From positions 16,267 to 80,266 of the forward strand of contig SYOX01000369.1 of the NCBI GenBank assembly GCA_005804885.1: a stretch of DNA of 64,000 nucleotides, given 5' to 3'. The DNA is from Pseudomonadota bacterium. Lineage in GTDB: Bacteria; Myxococcota_A; Bradymonadia; Bradymonadales; GCA-2716585. Under the pieces are notes generated by a model. That model ran no database searches and was not told where the DNA came from. It was given only the letters and a program-made list of their open reading frames with translations. The number at the start of each line of letters is the position of its first letter. The first letter of the stretch is position 1. Of the stretch, positions 26,425-37,075 are shown piece after piece. The translations under genes were made by a program, and so were the position numbers.

Positions 26425-28272
26425 ATGACGAAGAAGAAGAAGCCCGACGCCATCGCCCCGCTCGGCCCTGCCGACCTCGAAGGGCTCCACTCGCTCTCGC
26501 CCAGGGCGCGCATGGAGGCCCTGCTGGAGCGCCCCGACGCGCGCAAGGCGGTGCGCAGCGTCGAGCCCGTGGCCCTCTACCACCTCGTGCGCGAGGTGGG
26601 CCTTGAGGACGCCGTCGAGCTGGTCATGGCGGCCAGCCCCCGACAGGTCCAGGCCTTCATCGATCTGGACTGCTGGCGCAAGGACGCCTTCCAGGGGCCG
26701 CCCCTGGTCGAGTGGCTGGAGGTGCTCTTCCAGTCCTCCGACAAGCGCTTCACGCGCTTGATGGACAAGCTCGACTTCGAGCCGCTGGCGCTGCTGCTGC
26801 GCGATCACGCCCAGGTCTTCACGGTCGACGAGGACGGCGAGCTGCCCGAGGAGCTGGTCGTCATGGACAGCTCCCACGAGACCTACGACGGGGTCTACTT
26901 GATCGTCTACGACGACGACGAGGACACCACGCGCGCGCTGCGCCAGCTCCTGATCAAGCTCTATGAGGTCAACATGAAGCTGGCCTGGATGCTCCTGGAG
27001 ACCGTCCGGTGGGAGCTGCGCGCCCCACTGGAGGAGCGGGCGTGGCAGGATCGCGTGCGCCGGCTTGAGCGCGTCGGCTTCATCGAGGTGAGCGAGGCGA
27101 TGGCCATCTACGCGACCCGCGAGCCGGCCTCGCTGCGCCGCCACCTCCATGAGCCCGCGGCGGCGGCGGCCGCCGCCGCTGTCCCCTTCGGGGGGCTGAT
27201 GCTGCTGCCGGACGCCGTCCGCGACCCCCTGGAGCGCGACACCCTCCTGGCCCGCGCGCTGGCCCTGCTCAAGGCGCAGGCCGCCGGCGAGCCGGGGGGC
27301 GCGACCCCGGCGGGGGGGGCGTCGGGCGAGGTCGTCGCGGAGGGGCCCGTGGTCGATCTCGGGGGGCTCTCGTTTGCGTTTGTGACCTTGATCAACAAGG
27401 CGATCTCGACCGAGGGGGTCGAGCTGCGGGACATGGAGGCCACCCGGACGATCATCGAGCGTGTCTTCGGGGCGATCAACATCGCTCTGGAGTTCATCGC
27501 GGAGCGCCAGCTTGGGCCTGCGGCGAGGCTGCTGGCCAGCGCGCACCCGCAGGAGCTCTTCCAGGCGGGGTACACGCTGACGGTGCGGCTGGCGCAGCAG
27601 GCCCGGCGGCTGTCGGACAAGGAGGGGCAGGCGCCGATGTTGAGCCTGACGGGGGAGCTGGCCCACAGCCTGTTGAGCCACGGCGAGCGCTCGCTCATCG
27701 AGGGGCTCGGCAAGCCGCGCCCCCTCTACCACGATCCGAGCCGGGACTACCTCGTCCCCTTCGAATCGCTCGATCAGGTCGAGCGCGCCGCGTCGCGGCT
27801 GGCCCGGCTGGCCTTCAAGGTCACGGCGCTCTTTGGCCTGGCCGGCGTGGATCGCGGCGAGCTGGCCCGGATGGCCTTCGAAGAGGGGACGCTGCCCCCG
27901 GTCGAGTCGATCACCCTGGCGACCTGCCTGCGCACCTTCGTGGCGCTGCGCGCCCTGGGCGCCCCGGAGCGCCTCAGGCCGCTGAGCGTCGAAGAGCTCG
28001 CCGCCCTGATCGAGGGTCCGCTGCGCGCCTCGACGGCCTCCGGCGTCGATCTCTCGCAGGATCCCTTGACCCGCGGGGCGCTGGCCGCGCTGAGCCACGA
28101 GGCCATCGAGGAAGAGGGCCGCGCCTTGATAAAAACCCTCACCCGAGAGCTGGCGGCCAGCCTGATCGACGCCTTCGCCGCGATCAGCCCCAGGGCACTG
28201 CGCGAGGGCTCGATCCCCCCCGAGATCCTCGGCGACACGCTGCTGCTTCGCGCTCGCCCGACAGCTCCCTGA
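26425..28272 (+). CDS. DUF6178 family protein
   Basis: A 615-residue cytoplasmic protein with the DUF6178 pattern known mainly from deltaproteobacteria and Myxococcota. The N-terminal half includes RQVQAFIDLDCWRKDAF, LDKLDFEPLALLLRDHAQVF and an acidic loop VYDDDEDT, then a predicted helical part with KLYEVNMKLAWMLLETVRWE. A Gly/Ala-rich linker (about 243-310) separates it from the C-terminal half. The family has no known function, and no catalytic motif stands out. The ATG at 26425 has GGAG 6 bases upstream; a longer frame from 26209 runs through repeats and is not supported. It stands alone on this strand. Confidence 0.8.
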   Translation: MTKKKKPDAIAPLGPADLEGLHSLSPRARMEALLERPDARKAVRSVEPVALYHLVREVGLEDAVELVMAASPRQVQAFIDLDCWRKDAFQGPPLVEWLEVLFQSSDKRFTRLMDKLDFEPLALLLRDHAQVFTVDEDGELPEELVVMDSSHETYDGVYLIVYDDDEDTTRALRQLLIKLYEVNMKLAWMLLETVRWELRAPLEERAWQDRVRRLERVGFIEVSEAMAIYATREPASLRRHLHEPAAAAAAAAVPFGGLMLLPDAVRDPLERDTLLARALALLKAQAAGEPGGATPAGGASGEVVAEGPVVDLGGLSFAFVTLINKAISTEGVELRDMEATRTIIERVFGAINIALEFIAERQLGPAARLLASAHPQELFQAGYTLTVRLAQQARRLSDKEGQAPMLSLTGELAHSLLSHGERSLIEGLGKPRPLYHDPSRDYLVPFESLDQVERAASRLARLAFKVTALFGLAGVDRGELARMAFEEGTLPPVESITLATCLRTFVALRALGAPERLRPLSVEELAALIEGPLRASTASGVDLSQDPLTRGALAALSHEAIEEEGRALIKTLTRELAASLIDAFAAISPRALREGSIPPEILGDTLLLRARPTAP

Positions 28273-28312
28273 GCCGCCCCCGGCCAGAGGCCATGTCAGC
28301 GCGGCGAGCCCA

Positions 28313-28348
28313 ACAGCGACCATCGGAGAGCCTGACAGCGACCATCGG
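28313..28348. repeat. 14-bp direct repeat ACAGCGACCATCGG
   Basis: The word ACAGCGACCATCGG occurs at 28313-28326 and again at 28335-28348, 22 bases apart start to start, just upstream of the palindrome at 28380. Two turns of spacing would be compatible with protein binding, which is an inference. Confidence 0.6.
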
Positions 28349-28379
28349 CGCGTCGACGCGAGCGCGACAGGGCGAGCGT

Positions 28380-28395
28380 GACAAGAATTCTTGTC
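28380..28395. promoter_or_regulatory. Perfect 16-bp palindrome, operator-like
   Basis: GACAAGAATTCTTGTC is a perfect inverted repeat. It extends to 26 bases (AGCG on the left, CGCT on the right) with one mismatched pair between. A weak promoter-like pair follows (TTGTGC, 17 bases, ATATTT). Such a site fits a dimeric repressor better than a terminator, because it has no loop and no T run. Confidence 0.45.
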
Positions 28396-28865
28396 GCGCT
28401 TGTGCAACCCTTGCGACTGACGATATTTGGCACCGCCCGACGCGCTCGCTCCCCTCACAGACGCCCTCGCGCTCCGTCGCCGCCTTTCGCCGCAGACCAC
28501 CTTGTCCCACATCACCCCTGTGATCTGGCGGGGGTGACGAAAATGGGCCGCATCAAGGCCACCCCCTCTGACAATTTTTGACACTCTCGACGAAGCGTGC
28601 CCTTGTCGATGGCCTTGAATTGAGCGTCGCCGCCCTCTACCACGCGATCGCGCCACATCCATCATATGATGCAGAAACTTGGTCCGCGTGTTGCTTGAGG
28701 GGAGGGAAGCAGAAATGCAGCACAATTCAAGGTCCCACTACCTCTCCCCTCGGCACGAGGGTCTCCGCCCATCTGGGCGAGGACCAGCGCGCTCAGCCCC
28801 GACCTCTGCCTCTCGCGAGGGTGGCGGGGGGAGGGCGCGGCGGGGAGGAGCGCTCGCGGGGTGGA

Positions 28866-32192
<3,327 letters not shown>

Positions 32193-32555
32193 CTCGATTC
32201 TCGCGCAAGGAGAGCGCCAGCCGCGACGCCAGGGCCTGGATATCACCGCGCGCCCTCGTCTTCAAGCGAGGCCAGCGGCGCCCTCGGCGGCGGGCTTCAG
32301 AGAGATCGTCGCGGAGCCTCGCGGATCGAAGTTCGCCCCCGCGCGCCGCGACCCAGGCCGAAGAGCGCAAGCCAGGGAGGGGGGAGACAAGGGCGTCGGG
32401 CGCCTTGTCCAGCGATCAGGGCGACGATCTCTGGCCGAATCAGGGAGGAGGCGCGCGAGAAGGCGATGGCGCCGTCGGGCGAGGTGATGCCTGGCCTCAA
32501 GTGATGGCGCCGCTGGATGGGAGGGCCTGCGTCGGTCGGCGCCTCCATGGGCGGG
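32193..32555. other. Intergenic region between two lipoprotein genes
   Basis: The gap of about 360 bases is very GC-rich and holds no supportable gene. It contains a promoter-like pair for the MopE-like gene at 32237-32265. A short frame at 32297-32548 has no signal, domain or ribosome-binding site. Confidence 0.55.
32237..32265 (-). promoter_or_regulatory. Predicted sigma70-like promoter for MopE-like gene
   Basis: On the minus strand TTGAAG (32260-32265) and TATCCA (32237-32242) are 17 bases apart. Transcription would start near 32230, about 38 bases before the ATG at 32192, a typical distance. Confidence 0.45.
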
Positions 32556-34205
32556 TCAGTGCTCGGTCAAGATGATCAGCGTTTTCCAGAGCGTCGAGCC
32601 CGAGGGCTGCTCCATGGGGAAGGCGCCGATCCCGACGCGCGTCACGCGGGACTTCGAGATCACCTCGGGGAGCTTGACGTCGTCGGGATCCAGGACGGTG
32701 TGTGTCTGGAGGTAGAAGGATCGGTAGTCGTAGCGGCGCTCCTTGAGCGACAGCTTGATCATCTCCGAGATCTTCGAGGTGGGCTGGCCGCCCTGCGAGG
32801 GGTCGACGAGCCGTGAGTGCAGCGCGGCGATCTGCTGGAGGTCATCATCCAGGCGCAAGTCGGGGAGGTTCATGGCCTCGCGCTTGCGCTTCATGGTCTT
32901 GAGGAGCTGGTTCTGGAACTGGCGACCGGAGACCTTGCGCTGGGGCGCGGCGAAGTTCTGGGTCAGGATCATGTTGCGCCGGCCGTACTCGTCGACTTCG
33001 AAGACGACGCCGACGCCGACGTGGGTGTAGTGGGCGGCGAGGATGTTCTCGCGGTGGCCCAGCGAGAGCATCAGGCCCTGCTCGGCGTCGTAGACGGAGG
33101 TGTTGCGGCTGATGTTCTCGCCCATGGAGCGGGCCGGGAAGCGAGCGGCGGCGAAGCGATCCTCCAGCGCGCCGCGTCGCGGCGAGATGTGGGCGAAGAA
33201 CTTGTTCTGGCTCATGTCCCGGCTGTGACCTCGGGCGATGTCGGCCAGCGGCGCGCTCCAGGCGAGCGGCTGGAGCCCGAAGCGGCGGCGGTCGGCGTTG
33301 AGCAGCGTGTGCATCAGCGCCTCCGCGTCGCGCTCGGTCTTGACCATCGACTCGTCGGGAGGGGGCTCAAGGCGCACCGAATCGGGAGGATCGACGCCTA
33401 CATAGACGGGAAAGAGGGCCATGACCTGCGGCCCCAGGGGGCCCGTGGCCAGCAGCTCCACCCAGTGCTCGCCGATCACCCGGCCGACCTGGGCGCTGGC
33501 CGCGAAGCCCCCCTCGGCCTCCTCGATGTCCAGCTCGACGACCTCCCCGCCCGGCTCCAGAAGCAGCACGCGGGGCTCCTTGAGGCCGTCGATGAGCCGG
33601 CCCTCGATCTTCAGGCGCTCGCCGGGCGAGAGGCCGCGCGCGATGGGCTTGAAGATCGCGCCGCGCTCGGCCAGGAAGATCGCGTAACCCCACCGGTAGG
33701 GCGAGCCCGAGCGCGCCCGCCCCACGCCAACGTGGGTGGCCTGCCCCGTCTTCTGGGCCAGCACCTCGGCGAGGTGGGCCATGAAGTCGCCTTCGTCGTC
33801 CTGGCTGGAGAAGAAGAGGTGGCTGGCCGCCCACCCGTCCGTGCAGCCGGCCCGGTGCAGGGCGGCGGGCTGAAGCTCCTTGGGCAGGGTGAGCTCGCCG
33901 TCGTCCCCCGGCGCAACGTGGCGGACGAACTCGGTGGCCGCCAGCGCCAGGCAGGGATCGACCTGGAGGCGAGAGCTGGGCGGCAGCGCCTCCTTGATGC
34001 GCCGATCGAAGGGCGTCAAGGAGCGATCGATCCCGTAATCGCGGGACGCCGGCATGACGAAGCGCACCTCCCTGGCCTCGACCAGCGGCCCCTTGATCGC
34101 GTCCACCGGCACCTCGACCTCACCCTCACAGCCCGACGTACACCCCGCGCCCAGCAGCGCGAGCGTCGCGAGCGCCGCCCATGCCCGCTCTGTCCCCGTC
34201 GCCAT
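32556..34205 (-). CDS. CAP-domain (SCP/PR1-like) lipoprotein
   Basis: A 549-residue lipoprotein (lipobox LLGAGC). The N-terminal 270 residues have no recognised domain and include a probable beta-sandwich region. A CAP/SCP domain lies at about 285-425: it starts MHTLLNADRRRFGLQPLAW and contains HSRDMSQNKFFAHISP, MGENISRN and HRENILAAHYTHVGVG. This is the bacterial YkwD-like type, with conserved His/Glu cavity residues. The C-terminal 120 residues continue without a known motif. The ATG at 34205 has a GGGGGA stretch just upstream. The role of bacterial CAP proteins is poorly known. It is preceded by a tandem-repeat patch that would hold its promoter. Confidence 0.85.
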   Translation of the reverse strand: MATGTERAWAALATLALLGAGCTSGCEGEVEVPVDAIKGPLVEAREVRFVMPASRDYGIDRSLTPFDRRIKEALPPSSRLQVDPCLALAATEFVRHVAPGDDGELTLPKELQPAALHRAGCTDGWAASHLFFSSQDDEGDFMAHLAEVLAQKTGQATHVGVGRARSGSPYRWGYAIFLAERGAIFKPIARGLSPGERLKIEGRLIDGLKEPRVLLLEPGGEVVELDIEEAEGGFAASAQVGRVIGEHWVELLATGPLGPQVMALFPVYVGVDPPDSVRLEPPPDESMVKTERDAEALMHTLLNADRRRFGLQPLAWSAPLADIARGHSRDMSQNKFFAHISPRRGALEDRFAAARFPARSMGENISRNTSVYDAEQGLMLSLGHRENILAAHYTHVGVGVVFEVDEYGRRNMILTQNFAAPQRKVSGRQFQNQLLKTMKRKREAMNLPDLRLDDDLQQIAALHSRLVDPSQGGQPTSKISEMIKLSLKERRYDYRSFYLQTHTVLDPDDVKLPEVISKSRVTRVGIGAFPMEQPSGSTLWKTLIILTEH

Positions 34206-34264
34206 CGCATCCCCCTGCTGCTGCCTCGGGTCCGAGGACCCTTGAGTCCAAGGACCCGTGTCCG

Positions 34265-34327
34265 GCGACCCACGGGGCCGGAGACCCACGGGGCCGGAGA
34301 CCCTTGGGGCCGAGACCCTTGGGGCCG
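34265..34327. repeat. Short tandem repeat, four 15-16-bp units
   Basis: Four units of the form GAGACCCACGGGGCCG lie head to tail from 34265 to 34327. More diverged copies extend on both sides (about 34225-34345). The patch lies between divergent genes and is non-coding; no terminator-like T run follows it. Confidence 0.7.
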
Positions 34328-34358
34328 AGGGCCCACGAGCCGACCGAGCCTGGCGCGC

Positions 34359-34387
34359 TTCTCATCCCCTGAAGGCCGTGCTAGGCT
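34359..34387 (+). promoter_or_regulatory. Possible promoter for Cys-pair protein and GAF gene
   Basis: TTCTCA (34359-34364) and TAGGCT (34382-34387, preceded by TGC) are separated by 17 bases. Transcription would start about 90 bases before the ATG at 34486. The -35 match is moderate, so this is a tentative call. Confidence 0.35.
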
Positions 34388-34485
34388 CTCCAATGCTCGC
34401 CGACAGCGCGGCCGCGCCGCCCGTTGAGCGGCCGGCCAGGATCGGAGCCCCATGAGATACTAACAGACCTGGGAGCAGGATCGCG

Positions 34486-34737
34486 ATGTGGTTTGAGACG
34501 GACGACGAGGACGTGGGCTTCCCCAAGAGCCGCTGTGCGACCTGCGAGAGAGAGGTCGTGGTCTACCGCACCCTGGACGACGCGGGTCAGATCGCCTGCC
34601 GGTGCCTGGACTGCAACGGCCCGATGCCTGATCCCGAGGGCGCCTGGAGCCGGGATGAGCTGATCGAGGCGGGCTACAAGATCGAGGGTCAAGGATCCAA
34701 CGCCCAGAAGGGCAGCTGCGGCAACTGCGGGGTCTAG
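34486..34737 (+). CDS. Small Cys-pair (zinc-ribbon-like) protein
   Basis: An 83-residue cytoplasmic protein that I do not recognise as a named family. It has CATC near residue 17, CRCLDC near 39, and a C-terminal CGNC, which could bind one or two zinc ions. The middle contains WSRDELIEAGYKI. The ATG at 34486 has GGGAG and AGGA upstream. It ends 23 bases before the GAF-domain gene on the same strand and is probably co-transcribed with it. Codon use matches the neighbours, and the conserved cysteine spacing supports a real gene. Confidence 0.65.
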   Translation: MWFETDDEDVGFPKSRCATCEREVVVYRTLDDAGQIACRCLDCNGPMPDPEGAWSRDELIEAGYKIEGQGSNAQKGSCGNCGV

Positions 34738-34760
34738 AGCCCCTCGCCCTGGAGGCAGCC

Positions 34761-36470
34761 ATGCGCTTTGAGGTCTTCATCCCCGCCGCCAGCCCGCGCG
34801 GGCTCGACGTCTCGATGGACGTCAAGGCTCGAAACTGGCTCGCGGCCCTCAAGCTGGGCCTGGAGCGCTGCGGCGAGGATCCCGACGCCCTCCGTCGCAC
34901 GCTCTGCGACATCCAGAGCGACGCCTCCGTCCACGTCTCCGATGCCGCCTCTCGGCGCGTCTTCAGGATCAAGCCGCTGGCTGAAGGCGAGCGCGTCGCC
35001 TCCCCCCCGGAGCCTGTGTCGAGGACCCTCCTGGCCGACAGCAGCCCCCACACCATGCTGCTCCACCACGTCGGCAACGACCCCGTCGACCCGCCCGCTC
35101 CCGCCCTCCCCTCGGAGGCCCCCGTGCCCGACTTGACCGACGTGGCCGCCTCGGCGGACGCGACGATCCCCGCGCCCCTCCCCGCCCCCGAGGCCCCCGA
35201 CACCCTCAAGTTCGACCCCATCCAGGTCCCCGAGCCCGATGAGGCCCCCGCTGACCATGACTGGGTCATCCCCGAGGTCTTCCACGAGGCCAGCGAAGCC
35301 TCGGTCGACGTCCCCCCCGAGGAAGACAGCCCTCCCCCCGACGCGGCCGACGAATCGCAAGATCCTGAACCCCATTACAAAGATACAGAGCGCACGCTGG
35401 CGCCCGTCGCCAGCGCCAGGGCAGAGGTGGACTTCGTCGATCTCGACGACGACCCGCCGGCTGACGCGCCCTCGGCGACCGGCGAGGCGTCGATCTCGTC
35501 GGCGCCAGCGCCGGCCAGGGGCGTCGAGGAGACGACCCGTGAGGATCGGCGAGGTGGTGAGGATGAGGCGGCGGGCGCCGACGAGATCGACGCGCTCTTC
35601 TCGGACGAGCGGCGCGCCAGGACGATGATGATGCAGGTCGTGGACGCCGAGGTCCTCAAGGAGCGCGGCGCCAGCGTCCTCAGCGCCGGCGAGCGCCCCC
35701 CCACGCCGCTCAAGGCCCGCCCGCAAGCCCGCATCTCGACGGCCGCCCGGATGAAGGCGCTGCCCTCTGGCGCGCTGCGCCCCGACGGCCCCATCAGCGT
35801 CGACACGATCGGGCACCGCAAGGTCAGCCAGGAGCACGATCCGCAGCTCGAGCAGATGCTGGCCACGCACCGAAAGCAGTCCAGCTCAACGCTCAAGGTC
35901 GTCACCGCCGCCCACCTGAAGGTCGTCACGGCCGCCCACCGGAAGGTCACCAGCGCCAACAACCTCAAGGCCGTCAGCGAGACGGCCCTGGAGGACATCT
36001 TCCTGGAGATCCCCGACCTCTTCGAGACCGGCAAGACGCTGGAGGAGGGCACGGACTTCGTCATGAACCTGGCGACGAACGCCATCGCCTCCGAAAGCGC
36101 CTCGATCATCTACGCCACCCCCGATGGCCGGGAGCTCTACTTCGCCACGGCCCGAGGCCCAGGCGCAAGCTCCATCGCGGGCACCCGGATGCCCATCGAG
36201 AAGGGGATCGCGGGCTTCTGCACCCGCCACGGGGTCACCCTCATGGTGGACAACGCCCGCGAGGAGCCGCGCTTCTACGCCGAGCTGACCGACGAACTCG
36301 ACCTGACCGTCACCAGCTTGATGTGCGTCCCCATCCAGCACAACGGGCGCGTCTACGGCTGCATCCAGCTCCTCAACCACGAGGAAGGCCGCACCTTCTC
36401 CCACGCCCAGCTCGACGCCCTGGGCTACATCGGCTTCCAGCTCGGCAAGTTCATCTACGCCAGCCTCTGA
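34761..36470 (+). CDS. GAF-domain protein with long disordered linker
   Basis: A 569-residue cytoplasmic protein. The first 75 residues form a small conserved-looking domain (MRFEVFIPAASPRGLDVSMD). A Pro/Asp/Glu/Ala-rich linker runs to about 390 and includes tandem KVVTAAH repeats at 377-400. The C-terminal part (about 415-569) is a GAF domain with FETGKTLEEGTDFVMNLA, IEKGIAGFCTRHG and VPIQHNGRVYGCIQLLNH, resembling GAF domains that sense small ligands or redox state. No output domain is present, so it may act through partner binding. AGGCAG lies just before the ATG. It follows the small Cys-pair gene. Confidence 0.8.
   Translation: MRFEVFIPAASPRGLDVSMDVKARNWLAALKLGLERCGEDPDALRRTLCDIQSDASVHVSDAASRRVFRIKPLAEGERVASPPEPVSRTLLADSSPHTMLLHHVGNDPVDPPAPALPSEAPVPDLTDVAASADATIPAPLPAPEAPDTLKFDPIQVPEPDEAPADHDWVIPEVFHEASEASVDVPPEEDSPPPDAADESQDPEPHYKDTERTLAPVASARAEVDFVDLDDDPPADAPSATGEASISSAPAPARGVEETTREDRRGGEDEAAGADEIDALFSDERRARTMMMQVVDAEVLKERGASVLSAGERPPTPLKARPQARISTAARMKALPSGALRPDGPISVDTIGHRKVSQEHDPQLEQMLATHRKQSSSTLKVVTAAHLKVVTAAHRKVTSANNLKAVSETALEDIFLEIPDLFETGKTLEEGTDFVMNLATNAIASESASIIYATPDGRELYFATARGPGASSIAGTRMPIEKGIAGFCTRHGVTLMVDNAREEPRFYAELTDELDLTVTSLMCVPIQHNGRVYGCIQLLNHEEGRTFSHAQLDALGYIGFQLGKFIYASL
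35892..35939 (+). repeat. Two 24-bp in-frame repeats (LKVVTAAH)
   Basis: Two 24-base copies (35892-35915 and 35916-35939) each encode LKVVTAAH. Two weaker copies follow (RKVTSAN and LKAVSE). They sit at the end of the linker, just before the GAF domain. Confidence 0.75.
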
Positions 36471-36527
36471 TCGACGGGCGGGATCGCCAGGCGCGGCCTT
36501 CGACGAGCGCAGGATCCCGGGCGTCGC

Positions 36528-36992
36528 TCAGGGGCAGATCGCGGGGAGGTTGACGCCGAGCTGGTCGGGGGTGATGGGGGGGGAGAGGACGGGATCGACG
36601 TCGGAGCCCTCGATCCCGATCCGGATCGTCAGAGGCGCGCCGCTCTGAAGGCGGGCGCAGTCGAGCCAGCGGACCTGGAGGGCGGGGACGCGCTCAGGAT
36701 CGAAGGTCGGGATCGCGCCCAGCGAGGTCGAGCCGGGGAGGATGCGGGCGGGCGGGGCGCAGGCGGCGCCGCTGGCGTCACAGACCTCGAAGGTGGCCTT
36801 GAGCAGATCGCCCTCGGGATCGGAGACGCCGAAGACGGTCGCGACGCCCCCCTCGGAGGCCAGCGAGGGGCCGACGAAGGCGACGTGGCCGGGGAGGTTG
36901 GAGACCTCCACCCCGTCGTCGCAGGCGAGCGTCGAGAGCGACGCAAGCGCCACCAGCGCCGTGATCAAGAGGGTCTTCTGGGGGCTTCTCAT
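36528..36992 (-). CDS. Small lipoprotein of unknown function
   Basis: A 154-residue lipoprotein with signal peptide (KTLLITALVALASLST) and lipobox LAC, followed by DDGVEVSNLPGHV. The mature part may be a single Ig-like beta domain; it has four cysteines, including CDASGAAC. The ATG at 36992 has GGAG 6 bases upstream; an ATG 6 bases earlier abuts the GGAG and is less likely. It is the last gene after the fused hydrolase-phosphatase gene on the same strand, separated by about 83 bases. I do not recognise a family. Confidence 0.65.
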   Translation of the reverse strand: MRSPQKTLLITALVALASLSTLACDDGVEVSNLPGHVAFVGPSLASEGGVATVFGVSDPEGDLLKATFEVCDASGAACAPPARILPGSTSLGAIPTFDPERVPALQVRWLDCARLQSGAPLTIRIGIEGSDVDPVLSPPITPDQLGVNLPAICP

Positions 36993-37075
36993 GGGCATCT
37001 CCGGCTGCGCCGCGTCGAGGGCGCGCTGGCGGCGCGGCCTTGTTGAGCCTGGCGCCCAGCGCGCCGCGCGGCGCC

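Larger units (their letters stand above)
28273..28865. other. Non-coding gap between convergent genes, palindrome-rich
   Basis: This 590-base gap lies between the 3' ends of the DUF6178 and MopE-like genes. It is less GC-rich than its surroundings around 28380-28440 and 28560-28760. It contains a perfect 16-base palindrome at 28380-28395, a 12-base palindrome CATCATATGATG at 28660-28671, and ATCAC/GTGAT arms at 28511-28524. A 14-base direct repeat lies at 28313-28326 and 28335-28348. Small frames inside it (for example 28293-28523 and 28679-28933) lack domains and codon-bias support. It may hold a small RNA or an unannotated regulator target. Confidence 0.6.

Noticed and set aside
25858..28725. 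955-residue open frame on the minus strand
   Set aside because: It spans the DUF6178 gene in antisense and runs through intergenic repeats. No ribosome-binding site or domain was found.
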